From positions 1-12,743 of the forward strand of contig CALREG010000018.1 of NCBI GenBank assembly GCA_943355135.1: a stretch of 12,743 nucleotides of DNA, written 5' to 3'. Numbering within the stretch: position 1 is the first letter of the stretch; each line of letters starts with the position of its first letter. The notes beneath the pieces were generated by a model. That model ran no database searches and had not been told where the DNA came from. It saw only the letters and a program-made list of their open reading frames with translations. Both the position numbers and the translations under genes were made by a program. Source of the DNA: Candidatus Nomurabacteria bacterium. GTDB lineage: Bacteria > Patescibacteriota > Minisyncoccia > Phycocordibacterales > SBAW01. This document shows positions 1 through 6,609 of this stretch, piece after piece.

Positions 1-40
1 CAACGAGGCTCATCTCGCCGTTATGGTCGGGCCTTTCCAT
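1..40 (-). other. Edge fragment resembling the 3' end of dnaE
   Basis: On the minus strand an ATG at 38-40 opens a frame that reads MERPDHNGEMSLV and runs off the window. An in-frame TGA at 59-61 blocks any earlier start. Bases 1-22 match 606-627, within the last codons of dnaE, at all but one position, and both encode NGEMSLV, the last strand of the DnaE OB fold. A GAGGAAG purine run lies too far upstream (about 14-20 nt) to be a convincing ribosome site. It may be a duplicated dnaE tail, a remnant, or the start of an unrelated short gene; 13 codons cannot decide. Confidence 0.25.
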
Positions 41-60
41 ACAAATGTTGTTTCTTCCTC

Positions 61-96
61 AAAAATAAAAACCCTGCACCAGTGTGGTGCAGGGTT
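61..96 (-). terminator. Intrinsic terminator of the dnaE-hypothetical unit
   Basis: ACCCTGCACC (71-80) and GGTGCAGGGT (86-95) form a perfect 10-bp stem around a 5-nt loop, extended by one A-T pair at 70/96. Read on the minus strand it is followed by TTTTTATTTTT. It lies directly after the stop of the 147-aa gene, so it ends the transcript from dnaE. The plus-strand orientation has no U-tract. Confidence 0.9.
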
Positions 97-102
97 GGGT
101 GC

Positions 103-546
103 CTATGGCGTATAATCTTTGCCGCCGGCGATGCTGAGTGGCACCCGTCGTCTGATAGCAGGCGCGGGGAGTGCTTTTTGTCCCGCTGATGGTTTGACCA
201 AGTATTGTTCGCACACCTCGGCGATGTGTTCGCAATACTGCCGAGCCTGCTCGCGCATCGAGAGCATGCGTGGGTCTTCGCCCGCGCGGTACATCACCGC
301 GTAGTAGGCGTGAGCGCTCTTGACCACGGTTTCGCGCGCGGTGGGGAACTTGACTCCAAGCACGTTCCACCAAAACTGCGAGGCCTCGGCTTCTTCCTGC
401 GGGGTGATTACCTGCAGGAGCATAGGCTCGCTCATTTTTGAGATCTGCAACAAAAAGCGCATCTCTGTCGCCGCAACCGCAAATTGTCTTGCCTTGGTCG
501 CGATGTGCAGGTCGGAGAAGACTTTTCGAATGTCTTTTGGGGGCAT
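103..546 (-). CDS. Hypothetical protein, 147 aa, downstream of dnaE
   Basis: I do not recognise this family. The product looks soluble and mainly helical, with no membrane segment or signal peptide. It has an aromatic patch (QFWWNVLGVKF, about residues 57-67), a helical stretch with YYAVMYRAGEDPRM (81-94) and two isolated cysteines (about 104 and 112). The C-terminal 30 residues are proline- and basic-rich and probably disordered. The ATG start is supported by GGAGGA ending about 6 nt upstream. It lies 36 bp after the dnaE stop on the same strand, with no terminator between and a strong one just after its own stop, so it is very likely co-transcribed with dnaE. A replication-linked role is only suggested by that position. 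Confidence 0.75.
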   Translation of the reverse strand: MPPKDIRKVFSDLHIATKARQFAVAATEMRFLLQISKMSEPMLLQVITPQEEAEASQFWWNVLGVKFPTARETVVKSAHAYYAVMYRAGEDPRMLSMREQARQYCEHIAEVCEQYLVKPSAGQKALPAPAIRRRVPLSIAGGKDYTP

Positions 547-582
547 GCTATATCCTCCGCTGGAGGTACAACTGCTCTATTT

Positions 583-3513
583 CTATAACGCTTTCATTGC
601 TTCCGCAACGAGGCTCATTTCGCCGTTGCGGTTGCTCATGCGGCCTTTAAGTGCCAAGCAACTCTCGGGTTTGAGCATGGCTTTGTAGGTCACAAAATCT
701 TTGGGGAAGACCACTGCCTCAATGGTCCCGCTCTCGTCCATCAATTTTATAAACGCCATCTGGTCGCCCCCGCGGGTGAGTATTATGCGCACATCTTCTA
801 CCATGCCAGCCGCCACGGTGCTTACGCCGGGCATGACACGCGTCTTCATCTCGCTGATAGTCATCGTGCGCTTTTGTAGCTTTTCTTTAAATTGATCGAG
901 TGGGTGCCCTGAGACATACAGGCCAAGGAGTTCTTTCTCCCACTTCAACTTGTCGCCGAGTGCCGCAGGCTTGGCAGCTGGCAAAACAAGCTCGCTCTCG
1001 CCGCCGATGTCCGCAAAGAGCGAGTCGCTACTACTGCCTTTTTGGCTGCGGTGATACTCCAACAACAATTCTATGTGCGCGAGCATAGCCCCACGCTCAC
1101 CGAGCGAGTCGAGCGCTCCGCACATAATCAAACTCTCAAGACCTTTTTTGTTGAGGTTCTGGTCGGTGACGCGCCGCAAAAATTCTGACAGCGACACAAA
1201 GCTCCCGCCCTTTTTGCGCTCGGCAATAATCGCCGCAGCGACTCCGCTGCCGAAGTTTTTTATAGAGTTGAGTCCAAAGCGGATAGCGTCGACCGCCCCG
1301 AGTATGACCGTAAAGTCGCCAAAGCTCTCGTTGATGTCCGGCGGCAGCACCGGGACACCTATGCGCTTGCACTCGGCGACCATTACTCCCACGGTGTCGA
1401 CGTCGCCAGACTCGGCCGTAAGCACCGCTGCCATGTACTCAACGGGGAAGTTGGCTTTCATGTACGCCGTTTGATAGGCGACACGCCCGTAGCTCGCGGC
1501 ATGCGCTTTGTTGAACCCGTATGCCGCAAAGGGCTCAATCAACTTCCACAACTTTTCTGCCAACGCAGGAGTGAGTTTGCCGTACTCGATAAATCCTTTA
1601 ATAAGCTTTTCTTTTTCAGCCTGCATCACGGCAGGAATCTTTTTGCCCATCGCTTTGCGCAGCATGTCGGCTTGTAGCCAGCTGTAGCCGCCGAGTTTAA
1701 TAGCGGTCAGGAGCACATCGTCTTGATACACCAGCACCCCGTAAGAAAAGTCTAAGTAATCGCGCATCCGCGGATCGAGGTAGTGGATGAGTGCGGGGTT
1801 GTGCTTGCGCTCGATGTACATCGGGATCGTTTCCATCGGGCCAGGACGAAACAAGGCGACCATCGCGTTGATGTCGTGGATGGTCGTGGGCTTCAATTCT
1901 TTCAAATACCGCGTCATGCCAGCGCCGTTCAGTTGAAAGGTGCCTTCGGTTTGGCCGCTTGCGAGCATGGTAAATGTTTTTTGGTCGTCCACCGGTACAT
2001 GCTCGATGTCTACATGCATGCCGCGAGTTTTTTCTACAATGCGCACGGCGTCGGCCAAAATGGCGAGGTTGCGGATACCCAGAAAGTCGAACTTCAAAAG
2101 CCCCGCTTCTTCAATCGAGTACATGTCGTACTGCGTAATAATCTTGCCGCCCTTAGGATCGAGCTGCAGCGGCGAGAAGTCCCACAAGGGCGTGGGTGAC
2201 ATCACCACACCCGCGGCGTGTACGCCGACGTGCCGTGCACAGCCTTCTATTTTTTGTCCGAGATCGATAATCTCTTTAGCCTCTTCTTCGGTGTTGTAGA
2301 TTTTTTTCAGCTCCGAATTCTCCTCGAGCGCGCGTTCGAGCGTCATGGGGAAGCCTTGTGAGCCGAACGGGATTTCTTTGGCGAGCCGATCGCCGATACC
2401 GTAGGCGTGGCCGAGCGCACGCGCGACGTCGCGCACCACGCCGCGCGCGAGCATGGTCCCAAAGGTGCCTATCTGTGCCACATTGTCTTTGCCATACTTG
2501 CCGCGGGCATACTCAATCACCTCGTCGCGTCGGTTGTCGGCGAAGTCCATGTCGATGTCGGGGGCAGACGGGCGCTCAGGGTTGAGGAAGCGCTCAAACG
2601 GCAGCTTGTACTCTAGCGGGTTTACGTTGGTAATGCCCGTGACGTACGTCACCAAGGAGCCGGCGACCGAGCCGCGGATAGTGGTGAGTATCCCGTTTGC
2701 TCGGGCAAAGGCGAGCAGGTCGGCCACTACCAAAAAGTATGGGCCATAGCCTTTGTCTGTAATTATTTTGTACTCGTACTCAACGCGCTCGCGCACCTCG
2801 GGGCTCGCCGAAATAAAACGGCGCTTGATGCCCTCTTCTATTAGTATGCGGAGCTCGTCGTTGTAGTTGGAGCCCGCGGGGATAGGAAAGTTGGGGAATA
2901 CCCACTTGCCCAATTCGAGCTCGAGGTTGCACTGCTCGGCAAGTTCGGCGGTCTTTGCAATCTGCTCGGGCGTATACCGCTCCGCAATCTGCTTGGCGGT
3001 GGGGAAGAAGAACGCTTCGTCCTCCTGCGTAATATCGCCGTCTTCTTGCGGGCCGCGGTTTTCAATCGCACGCATTACCTCCCACGCACGGCGATCTTCG
3101 GGCTCCAAATAATATATTTCAGGCAGGGCATACGATGAGTCTTTGGGGTCGATAGCAATAACCCCGATCGAGTGCTCATCGAGCATGGCTTGCGTAATAG
3201 GCACGCCTTGTGCGTCGGTCATGTGCGACTTGGTCACGAGCGCAATGAGGTTTTTGTATCCGACCACATCGGTGGCAAAGAGGAGTTTGCGCGCGCCGCC
3301 CTCTAGTTTTGCATCGAGCCCGATAATGGGTTTGATGCCCGCGTCTTTACACTCTTTATAAAACTCAATCGCGCCGTACAGATTATCAAGATCGGTTAAT
3401 GCCAGCGCGGTACAGCCTTGCGCCTTGGCCTTGGCCACAAGGTCAGGAATTTTAGGTAGCGCCTTCAGCAAGGAGTAGTGCGAGTGTACATGGAGCGGGA
3501 CAAAGCCAGACAT
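583..3513 (-). CDS. dnaE: DNA polymerase III subunit alpha
   Basis: Catalytic subunit of the replicative polymerase (C-family). The N-terminal PHP domain is recognisable (HVHSHYSLL at 8-16; TDLDNLYGAIEFY at 40-52). The palm holds PDIDMDF with D319 and D321 plus the third Asp in KFDFLG (D476). FNKAHAASYG (668-677) and the RKAMGKK finger motif (619-625) are intact. Tandem HhH and an OB fold follow (about 895-976). SDSLF at 830-834 sits where the internal clamp-binding motif lies in E. coli DnaE. At 976 aa it is well under the E. coli length of 1160: the PHP domain is internally shortened and the protein stops at the OB fold, without the tau-binding tail. The PHP metal site looks degenerate (TDLDN rather than TDHGN), so proofreading by PHP is unlikely. 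The ATG start has no clear SD; see the promoter entry. Confidence 0.97.
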   Translation of the reverse strand: MSGFVPLHVHSHYSLLKALPKIPDLVAKAKAQGCTALALTDLDNLYGAIEFYKECKDAGIKPIIGLDAKLEGGARKLLFATDVVGYKNLIALVTKSHMTDAQGVPITQAMLDEHSIGVIAIDPKDSSYALPEIYYLEPEDRRAWEVMRAIENRGPQEDGDITQEDEAFFFPTAKQIAERYTPEQIAKTAELAEQCNLELELGKWVFPNFPIPAGSNYNDELRILIEEGIKRRFISASPEVRERVEYEYKIITDKGYGPYFLVVADLLAFARANGILTTIRGSVAGSLVTYVTGITNVNPLEYKLPFERFLNPERPSAPDIDMDFADNRRDEVIEYARGKYGKDNVAQIGTFGTMLARGVVRDVARALGHAYGIGDRLAKEIPFGSQGFPMTLERALEENSELKKIYNTEEEAKEIIDLGQKIEGCARHVGVHAAGVVMSPTPLWDFSPLQLDPKGGKIITQYDMYSIEEAGLLKFDFLGIRNLAILADAVRIVEKTRGMHVDIEHVPVDDQKTFTMLASGQTEGTFQLNGAGMTRYLKELKPTTIHDINAMVALFRPGPMETIPMYIERKHNPALIHYLDPRMRDYLDFSYGVLVYQDDVLLTAIKLGGYSWLQADMLRKAMGKKIPAVMQAEKEKLIKGFIEYGKLTPALAEKLWKLIEPFAAYGFNKAHAASYGRVAYQTAYMKANFPVEYMAAVLTAESGDVDTVGVMVAECKRIGVPVLPPDINESFGDFTVILGAVDAIRFGLNSIKNFGSGVAAAIIAERKKGGSFVSLSEFLRRVTDQNLNKKGLESLIMCGALDSLGERGAMLAHIELLLEYHRSQKGSSSDSLFADIGGESELVLPAAKPAALGDKLKWEKELLGLYVSGHPLDQFKEKLQKRTMTISEMKTRVMPGVSTVAAGMVEDVRIILTRGGDQMAFIKLMDESGTIEAVVFPKDFVTYKAMLKPESCLALKGRMSNRNGEMSLVAEAMKAL

Positions 3514-3519
3514 GGACTG

Positions 3520-3525
3520 AGTATA
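3520..3525 (-). promoter_or_regulatory. -10 box of dnaE, leaderless geometry
   Basis: On the minus strand TATACT (5/6 to TATAAT) ends 6 nt before the dnaE ATG, so a start site 7 nt downstream would fall on the A of the ATG. No SD lies upstream of that ATG. The -35 area (about 3542-3549) has only a weak match. Leaderless transcription is inferred from the spacing. Confidence 0.45.
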
Positions 3526-3548
3526 CCGCTCGGCATGGGGCTTGAACT

Positions 3549-3563
3549 AGGAGGATATATACT
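3549..3563 (+). promoter_or_regulatory. rnhB start region: AGGAGG and TATACT -10 box
   Basis: TATACT (3558-3563) ends 7 nt before the rnhB ATG at 3571, the mirror of the dnaE arrangement, which would give a leaderless mRNA. An AGGAGG (3549-3554) also lies here but is 16 nt from the ATG, too far for normal use. It would fit an in-frame CTG at 3562 (7-nt spacing). The two readings exclude each other: if TATACT is the -10, the AGGAGG is not transcribed. Confidence 0.45.
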
Positions 3564-3570
3564 GTGTTTA

Positions 3571-4167
3571 ATGATGGAGGAATTCCTTATCGGAGTTGAC
3601 GAAGCGGGCAGGGGCCCGCTCGCCGGACCGGTTGCGGTGGGGGTGGTGGCGGTGCCGCTGGGGTTTGATGTGCTGAAAGAATTTCCGGGGGTCAAAGACT
3701 CCAAACTGCTGAGTGGCAAAAAGCGCGAAGTTATTTTTGAGGCGGTGCAGAAGCGCATCAGGGCGGGCGACTTGCGCGCATCGGTGCGGCTTTCGACTAA
3801 TCTATATATAGACAACTTCGGCATCACTCGCGCGGTGCGCAAAGCGCTTTGGAGCGGGGTGCGCAGACTGGGGCAGCCCGAGCATTCAGTAGTATTGCTC
3901 GATGGATTATTGCGTGCGCCAAAAGAGTACACGCAGCGCACGATTATAAAAGGAGACCTCCGCGTGCCAGTTATCGCGCTCGCTTCCATCCTCGCCAAGG
4001 TCACGCGCGACCGCATGATGGAGTCGCTGTCCGAACAGTACCCCGAGTATGGTTTTGAGCAACACAAAGGCTACGGCACGCAGTCTCATTGCCGCGCTAT
4101 CAAGCGTTATGGCCTCACCGATATCCACCGCGCCACCTATTGCAAGGGGGTCAAACTCAGGGTATAA
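3571..4167 (+). CDS. rnhB: Ribonuclease HII
   Basis: Cleaves the RNA strand of RNA:DNA hybrids and nicks at single ribonucleotides misincorporated in DNA. The start at 3571 gives 198 aa, typical for RNase HII, and places GVDEAGRGPLAGP near the N-terminus (8-20), as is normal. The acidic residues are visible: D10 and E11 in DEAGRG, D111 in LLDGLL and D147 in AKVTRD. Also intact are KDSKLL (42-47), ASILAKVTRD (138-147) and the C-terminal HKGYGT (165-170) and IHRATY (185-190) segments. An upstream in-frame ATG at 3478 lies inside dnaE on the other strand and is unlikely to be used. A second promoter overlaps the last codons. Divergent pairing with dnaE suits a shared genome-replication role. Confidence 0.97.
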   Translation: MMEEFLIGVDEAGRGPLAGPVAVGVVAVPLGFDVLKEFPGVKDSKLLSGKKREVIFEAVQKRIRAGDLRASVRLSTNLYIDNFGITRAVRKALWSGVRRLGQPEHSVVLLDGLLRAPKEYTQRTIIKGDLRVPVIALASILAKVTRDRMMESLSEQYPEYGFEQHKGYGTQSHCRAIKRYGLTDIHRATYCKGVKLRV

Positions 4168-4168
4168 T
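4140..4168 (+). promoter_or_regulatory. Sigma-70-type promoter overlapping the rnhB stop
   Basis: TTGCAA (4140-4145), a 17-nt spacer and a perfect TATAAT (4163-4168) form the best promoter in the window. Transcription would start near 4175 and end at the terminator at 4554-4594, giving a transcript of about 415 nt with one small gene. Confidence 0.75.
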
Positions 4169-4174
4169 TATCCC

Positions 4175-4307
4175 TTAGTTGCAGTAGTTCTTGTATTTCA
4201 TCGGCGTATCGTTTCAACCAGAGAACTAGGGAAAGCACTCGTGGGGGTCAATCCAACTCAAGAATTTTTCACTGTTCCGCGTCTCCAAGGAAGGCTGGAA
4301 TGGAGAC
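4175..4307 (+). promoter_or_regulatory. Foldable 5' leader before the small gene
   Basis: No convincing gene start lies in the first 125 nt of this transcript, but it contains several pairings: TAGTTCT (4185-4191) with AGAACTA (4222-4228), AGTTG (4177-4181) with CAACT (4254-4258), and GTCTCCA (4281-4287) with TGGAGAC (4301-4307). The last hairpin places AAGGAAGG and the A of the ATG at 4300 in its loop and the rest of that ATG in its stem, so it could gate translation. Only the pairings are seen; a regulatory role is inferred. Confidence 0.35.
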
Positions 4308-4330
4308 AAAACAAGCCGAGAAAGCGTTCA

Positions 4331-4546
4331 GTGTGCGAGCACTTCTGCATTTTTTTTGGGACGGATAGTTGTCCGAGCCAAGGAAAGGGCATCCCCAAGG
4401 AAGGCCACTGCAAGGAGTTTCGTATTAATGCGAAAACCCATGCTGAGGCCGAAGCGTTGGTCGAAGCTGATGCCAAGCGCCACAAGCGCAGAATCGTCCG
4501 CTTGTCGGCAAACGTGGTCGCAGCTGCAAACGACGAAGTCGACTGA
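4331..4546 (+). CDS. Small Cys/His-containing hypothetical protein, start uncertain
   Basis: The frame ending at TGA 4544-4546 has coding-like codon use over its last 60 codons. It encodes a charged helix-forming tail (THAEAEALVEADAKRHKRR). From the GTG at 4331 it is 71 aa, with Cys2, His4, Cys6, Cys14, His26 and Cys27, a possible but unproven metal-binding set. The best initiation signal nearby, AAGGAAGG-N5-ATG at 4300, is in another frame. That frame reads METKQAEKAFSVRALLHFF and would join this one if the run of eight T at 4350-4357 were one base shorter, giving about 81 aa. A GTG at 4241 is also possible, but that stretch uses AGA/AGG codons that are otherwise rare here. I do not recognise the family. 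It has its own promoter and terminator, so it is a monocistronic unit between rnhB and rpmF. Confidence 0.55.
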   Translation: MCEHFCIFFGTDSCPSQGKGIPKEGHCKEFRINAKTHAEAEALVEADAKRHKRRIVRLSANVVAAANDEVD

Positions 4547-4553
4547 TCTTCTG

Positions 4554-4594
4554 CCCCCGCCGTGCATTGCACAGGCGGGGGTTTTACTTTTTTA
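4554..4594 (+). terminator. Intrinsic terminator after the small gene
   Basis: CCCCCGCC (4554-4561) pairs with GGCGGGGG (4574-4581), and the inner GTG/CAC adds three pairs. TTTTACTTTTTT follows. It starts 7 nt after the stop codon at 4546. Confidence 0.92.
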
Positions 4595-4617
4595 GCCTTA
4601 TTTGATAAGGTAGGCCT

Positions 4618-4842
4618 ATGGTAGTACGGATGAGACACACGCGTGCGCACACGGCCAACCGCCGTTCGCACCACGCGATAAAGGCCCAAAAGCTCGCGGT
4701 TTGCGAGTGTGGGGCTCCTCGCGTGTCCCACCGCGCATGCTCGGCATGCGGCCGCTACCGTGGACGGGTGGTTGTGGACTTCGCCGCAAAGGCGTCGGCC
4801 AAAGCAGCTCGCCGCAGCAAGAAGACAGCCACCGCAAAGTAG
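4618..4842 (+). CDS. rpmF: 50S ribosomal protein L32
   Basis: Small zinc-ribbon protein of the large ribosomal subunit. The family hallmarks RRSHH (15-19), HRACSACG (38-45) and YRG (47-49) are present, and the distance from the ATG at 4618 to RRSHH matches the usual L32 N-terminus, which favours this start over the ATG at 4630. The first zinc-ligand pair is C29-x-C31 instead of the usual CxxC; the second pair is C41-xx-C44. The tail after residue 55 is a lysine/alanine-rich extension, giving 74 aa in all. The SD (AAGGTAGG) partly lies in the 3' arm of a hairpin CCTTAT (4596-4601) / ATAAGG (4605-4610), which could limit translation. L32 next to nusB and rnc fits a ribosome-production cluster. 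Confidence 0.93.
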   Translation: MVVRMRHTRAHTANRRSHHAIKAQKLAVCECGAPRVSHRACSACGRYRGRVVVDFAAKASAKAARRSKKTATAK

Positions 4843-4936
4843 CAGGTTCTAAAGGGAGATAAAGGTTAGTGGCTAAGTTTTGGCCCCCAACTTTTGAATC
4901 TCGCCGGTTCATCCGTTCGTTCTCTTACATAACATT

Positions 4937-5860
4937 ATGGCCAACAGGCACCTCTCACGATCAGTCGTACTCCAGACACTCTTCGAGTGGGATGTCCGTT
5001 CGTTGCCGCTCGAGGGTGCCAAGAGTGCGCTCGCTCGCAACGTGAGCGAGTTTGCGCCTGCTGCAGGCGACGTACCTTTTATGGAGACACTTCTTGCGGG
5101 TGCGGTCGAGCGCAAGGCCGACTTGGACATGATCATTGGCAAGGCCGCTCCCGAGTGGCCGCTTGAGCGTATCGCTCCGGTCGACCGCAACGTGCTTCGT
5201 CTCGGCCTCTATGAGCTCCTCTTTGCCGATCGCGGCGCAGTGCCTGCCAAGGTGGCTATCAACGAGGCAATCGAGCTTGCCAAAAGCTTTGGCGGCGAGC
5301 AGAGTGGCCGATTTATCAACGGTGTCTTAGGCGCCGTCTACAAAGAGCTCGGCGAGCCGGGCAAAGACGAGGTTTCAAAAAAGAAGAAGGACGTGCCCTA
5401 CGACCAGATGCCGGTCCAGCACCTGGGCGGCGCCGTAGTCTATGCCAAGCAGGGCAAAGACATCTACGTGGCACTGGTGCACGACATCTTCGGCCACTGG
5501 ACGCTCTCGAAGGGCAAAATAGGCGACGCTCCCGAGATAGCCGACGAGTCGGTAGAAGAGGGGACGGTGCGCGAGATAAAAGAGGAACTCGGCCTTGATA
5601 TCAAAATAATAGAGAAGCTCGGCGAAAACGAGTATGTCGCAAGCGACCCCGCGACCGGCAAGAAGCGCAAGCATGTCACGTACTTTTTGGCCGAGTCGCC
5701 GTTTGCCGAGTGCAAGCTCGAGCAGAAGGGCGGGCTCGATGATGCGCGCTGGTTCCGCTTGCAAGACGCGCTCGAACTAAACTTCTACGAAGACATGCTC
5801 CCGATCATACAAAAAGCGGTTCAAAAACTGAACAGCGAGAAGACTACTAAGGTTAATTAA
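4937..5860 (+). CDS. nusB: NusB domain fused to a NUDIX hydrolase domain
   Basis: Residues 1-139 are a NusB/RsmB-type helical domain: NRHLSRSVVLQTLFEWD at the N-terminus, ERIAPVDRNVLRLGLYELLF (77-96), VAINEAIELAKSFG (106-119) and GRFINGVLGAVYKEL (124-138). NusB binds boxA RNA with S10 (NusE) in antitermination of rRNA operons. A lysine-rich linker (about 140-157) leads to a NUDIX domain (160-297). This shows WTLSKGKIG (188-196) and the box core REIKEELGL (212-220), with E204 seven residues before R212. The loop between G193 and E204 is five residues longer than in the GX5E consensus. NUDIX enzymes cleave nucleoside diphosphates linked to X; this substrate is unknown. There is no in-frame stop between the domains. 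The ATG at 4937 has no SD. The rnc start follows 7 nt after the stop. Confidence 0.92.
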   Translation: MANRHLSRSVVLQTLFEWDVRSLPLEGAKSALARNVSEFAPAAGDVPFMETLLAGAVERKADLDMIIGKAAPEWPLERIAPVDRNVLRLGLYELLFADRGAVPAKVAINEAIELAKSFGGEQSGRFINGVLGAVYKELGEPGKDEVSKKKKDVPYDQMPVQHLGGAVVYAKQGKDIYVALVHDIFGHWTLSKGKIGDAPEIADESVEEGTVREIKEELGLDIKIIEKLGENEYVASDPATGKKRKHVTYFLAESPFAECKLEQKGGLDDARWFRLQDALELNFYEDMLPIIQKAVQKLNSEKTTKVN

Positions 5861-5867
5861 TACTTTT

Positions 5868-6560
5868 GTGCAGACAGACTTTAATACATTTCAGCAGACG
5901 ATAGGGCTGGAGTTCAACGACCTCGCACTTCTGCGACAGGCGTTTACTCACCGCTCCTACCTCAACGAACACCGTGGCGAGGTTGTGGGCCACAACGAGC
6001 GGCTCGAGTTTTTGGGTGATGCCGTGCTCGAGCTCATCTCGACGCACTTTTTGTACGAAAAATATCCGGAGAAGGCCGAAGGCGACCTCACGGCCTATCG
6101 CGCGGCACTGGTCAATGCAGTCACGTGCGCCGAGGTGGCCAACAGTATCGGGATGAACGATTTTCTCCTGCTTAGTCGTGGCGAGGCCAAGGACACCGGC
6201 CGCGCGCGCAATATTTTGCTTGCCAACGCGTTCGAGGCGCTGGTGGGTGCCATATATCTCGACTTGGGCTACGACGCCACGCGCGCGTTCATTACCAAAC
6301 ACCTCTTCCCCAAAATTGAGGCGATAGTCAAAGACCGCCTCTGGCAGGATGCCAAGTCTGCTCTGCAAGAAAAGGCGCAAGAGTCCGAGGGCACGACTCC
6401 GCACTACACGGTGCTTAAAGAAACAGGACCCGATCACGACAAACATTTTATAGTCGGCGTATACGTACGCGACACGCTTTTGGCCGAAGGTTCGGGCAAG
6501 AGCAAGCAAGAGGCCGAACAGTCTGCCGCTCGCGAGGCGCTCGACAAAAAAGGCTGGTAG
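5868..6560 (+). CDS. rnc: Ribonuclease III
   Basis: Double-strand-specific endonuclease that releases 16S and 23S rRNA precursors and processes other structured RNAs. The nuclease domain carries NERLEFLGDAVLEL (43-56; E47 and D51 align with E. coli E41 and D45) and NAFEALVGAIYLD (120-132; E123 aligns with E117). The residue matching E. coli D114, a metal ligand in the usual ADxxEA motif, is N120. The dsRNA-binding domain spans about 159-228, ending GSGKSKQEAEQSAAREAL. At 230 aa the length is normal. The start is a GTG with only a distant AAGG; no in-frame ATG precedes the signature. It lies 7 nt after nusB, so the two are co-transcribed, matching their shared role in rRNA synthesis and maturation. 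Confidence 0.96.
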   Translation: MQTDFNTFQQTIGLEFNDLALLRQAFTHRSYLNEHRGEVVGHNERLEFLGDAVLELISTHFLYEKYPEKAEGDLTAYRAALVNAVTCAEVANSIGMNDFLLLSRGEAKDTGRARNILLANAFEALVGAIYLDLGYDATRAFITKHLFPKIEAIVKDRLWQDAKSALQEKAQESEGTTPHYTVLKETGPDHDKHFIVGVYVRDTLLAEGSGKSKQEAEQSAAREALDKKGW

Positions 6561-6609
6561 TGAGAAAGTAAAAGAGGACGTTCGTGTTCTCACAAGCAGG
6601 AGGATTGCC

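Noticed and set aside
4049..4330. Upstream extension of the small gene's frame back into rnhB
   Set aside because: It would overlap rnhB by over 100 bp, precede the mapped promoter region and use AGA/AGG codons unlike the neighbours.
4515..4546. AANDEVD peptide coded by GCAAACGACGAA, like the start of a tmRNA tag, within a promoter-to-terminator unit of about 415 nt
   Set aside because: The intrinsic terminator follows 7 nt after the stop, no tRNA-like 3' domain or T-loop motif is present, and the tag does not end in ALAA; the similarity is taken as coincidence.
6560..6593. Inverted repeat GTGAGAA/TTCTCAC between rnc and the YbjN gene as a terminator
   Set aside because: Only 7 bp, long loop and no U-tract; at most a processing stem.
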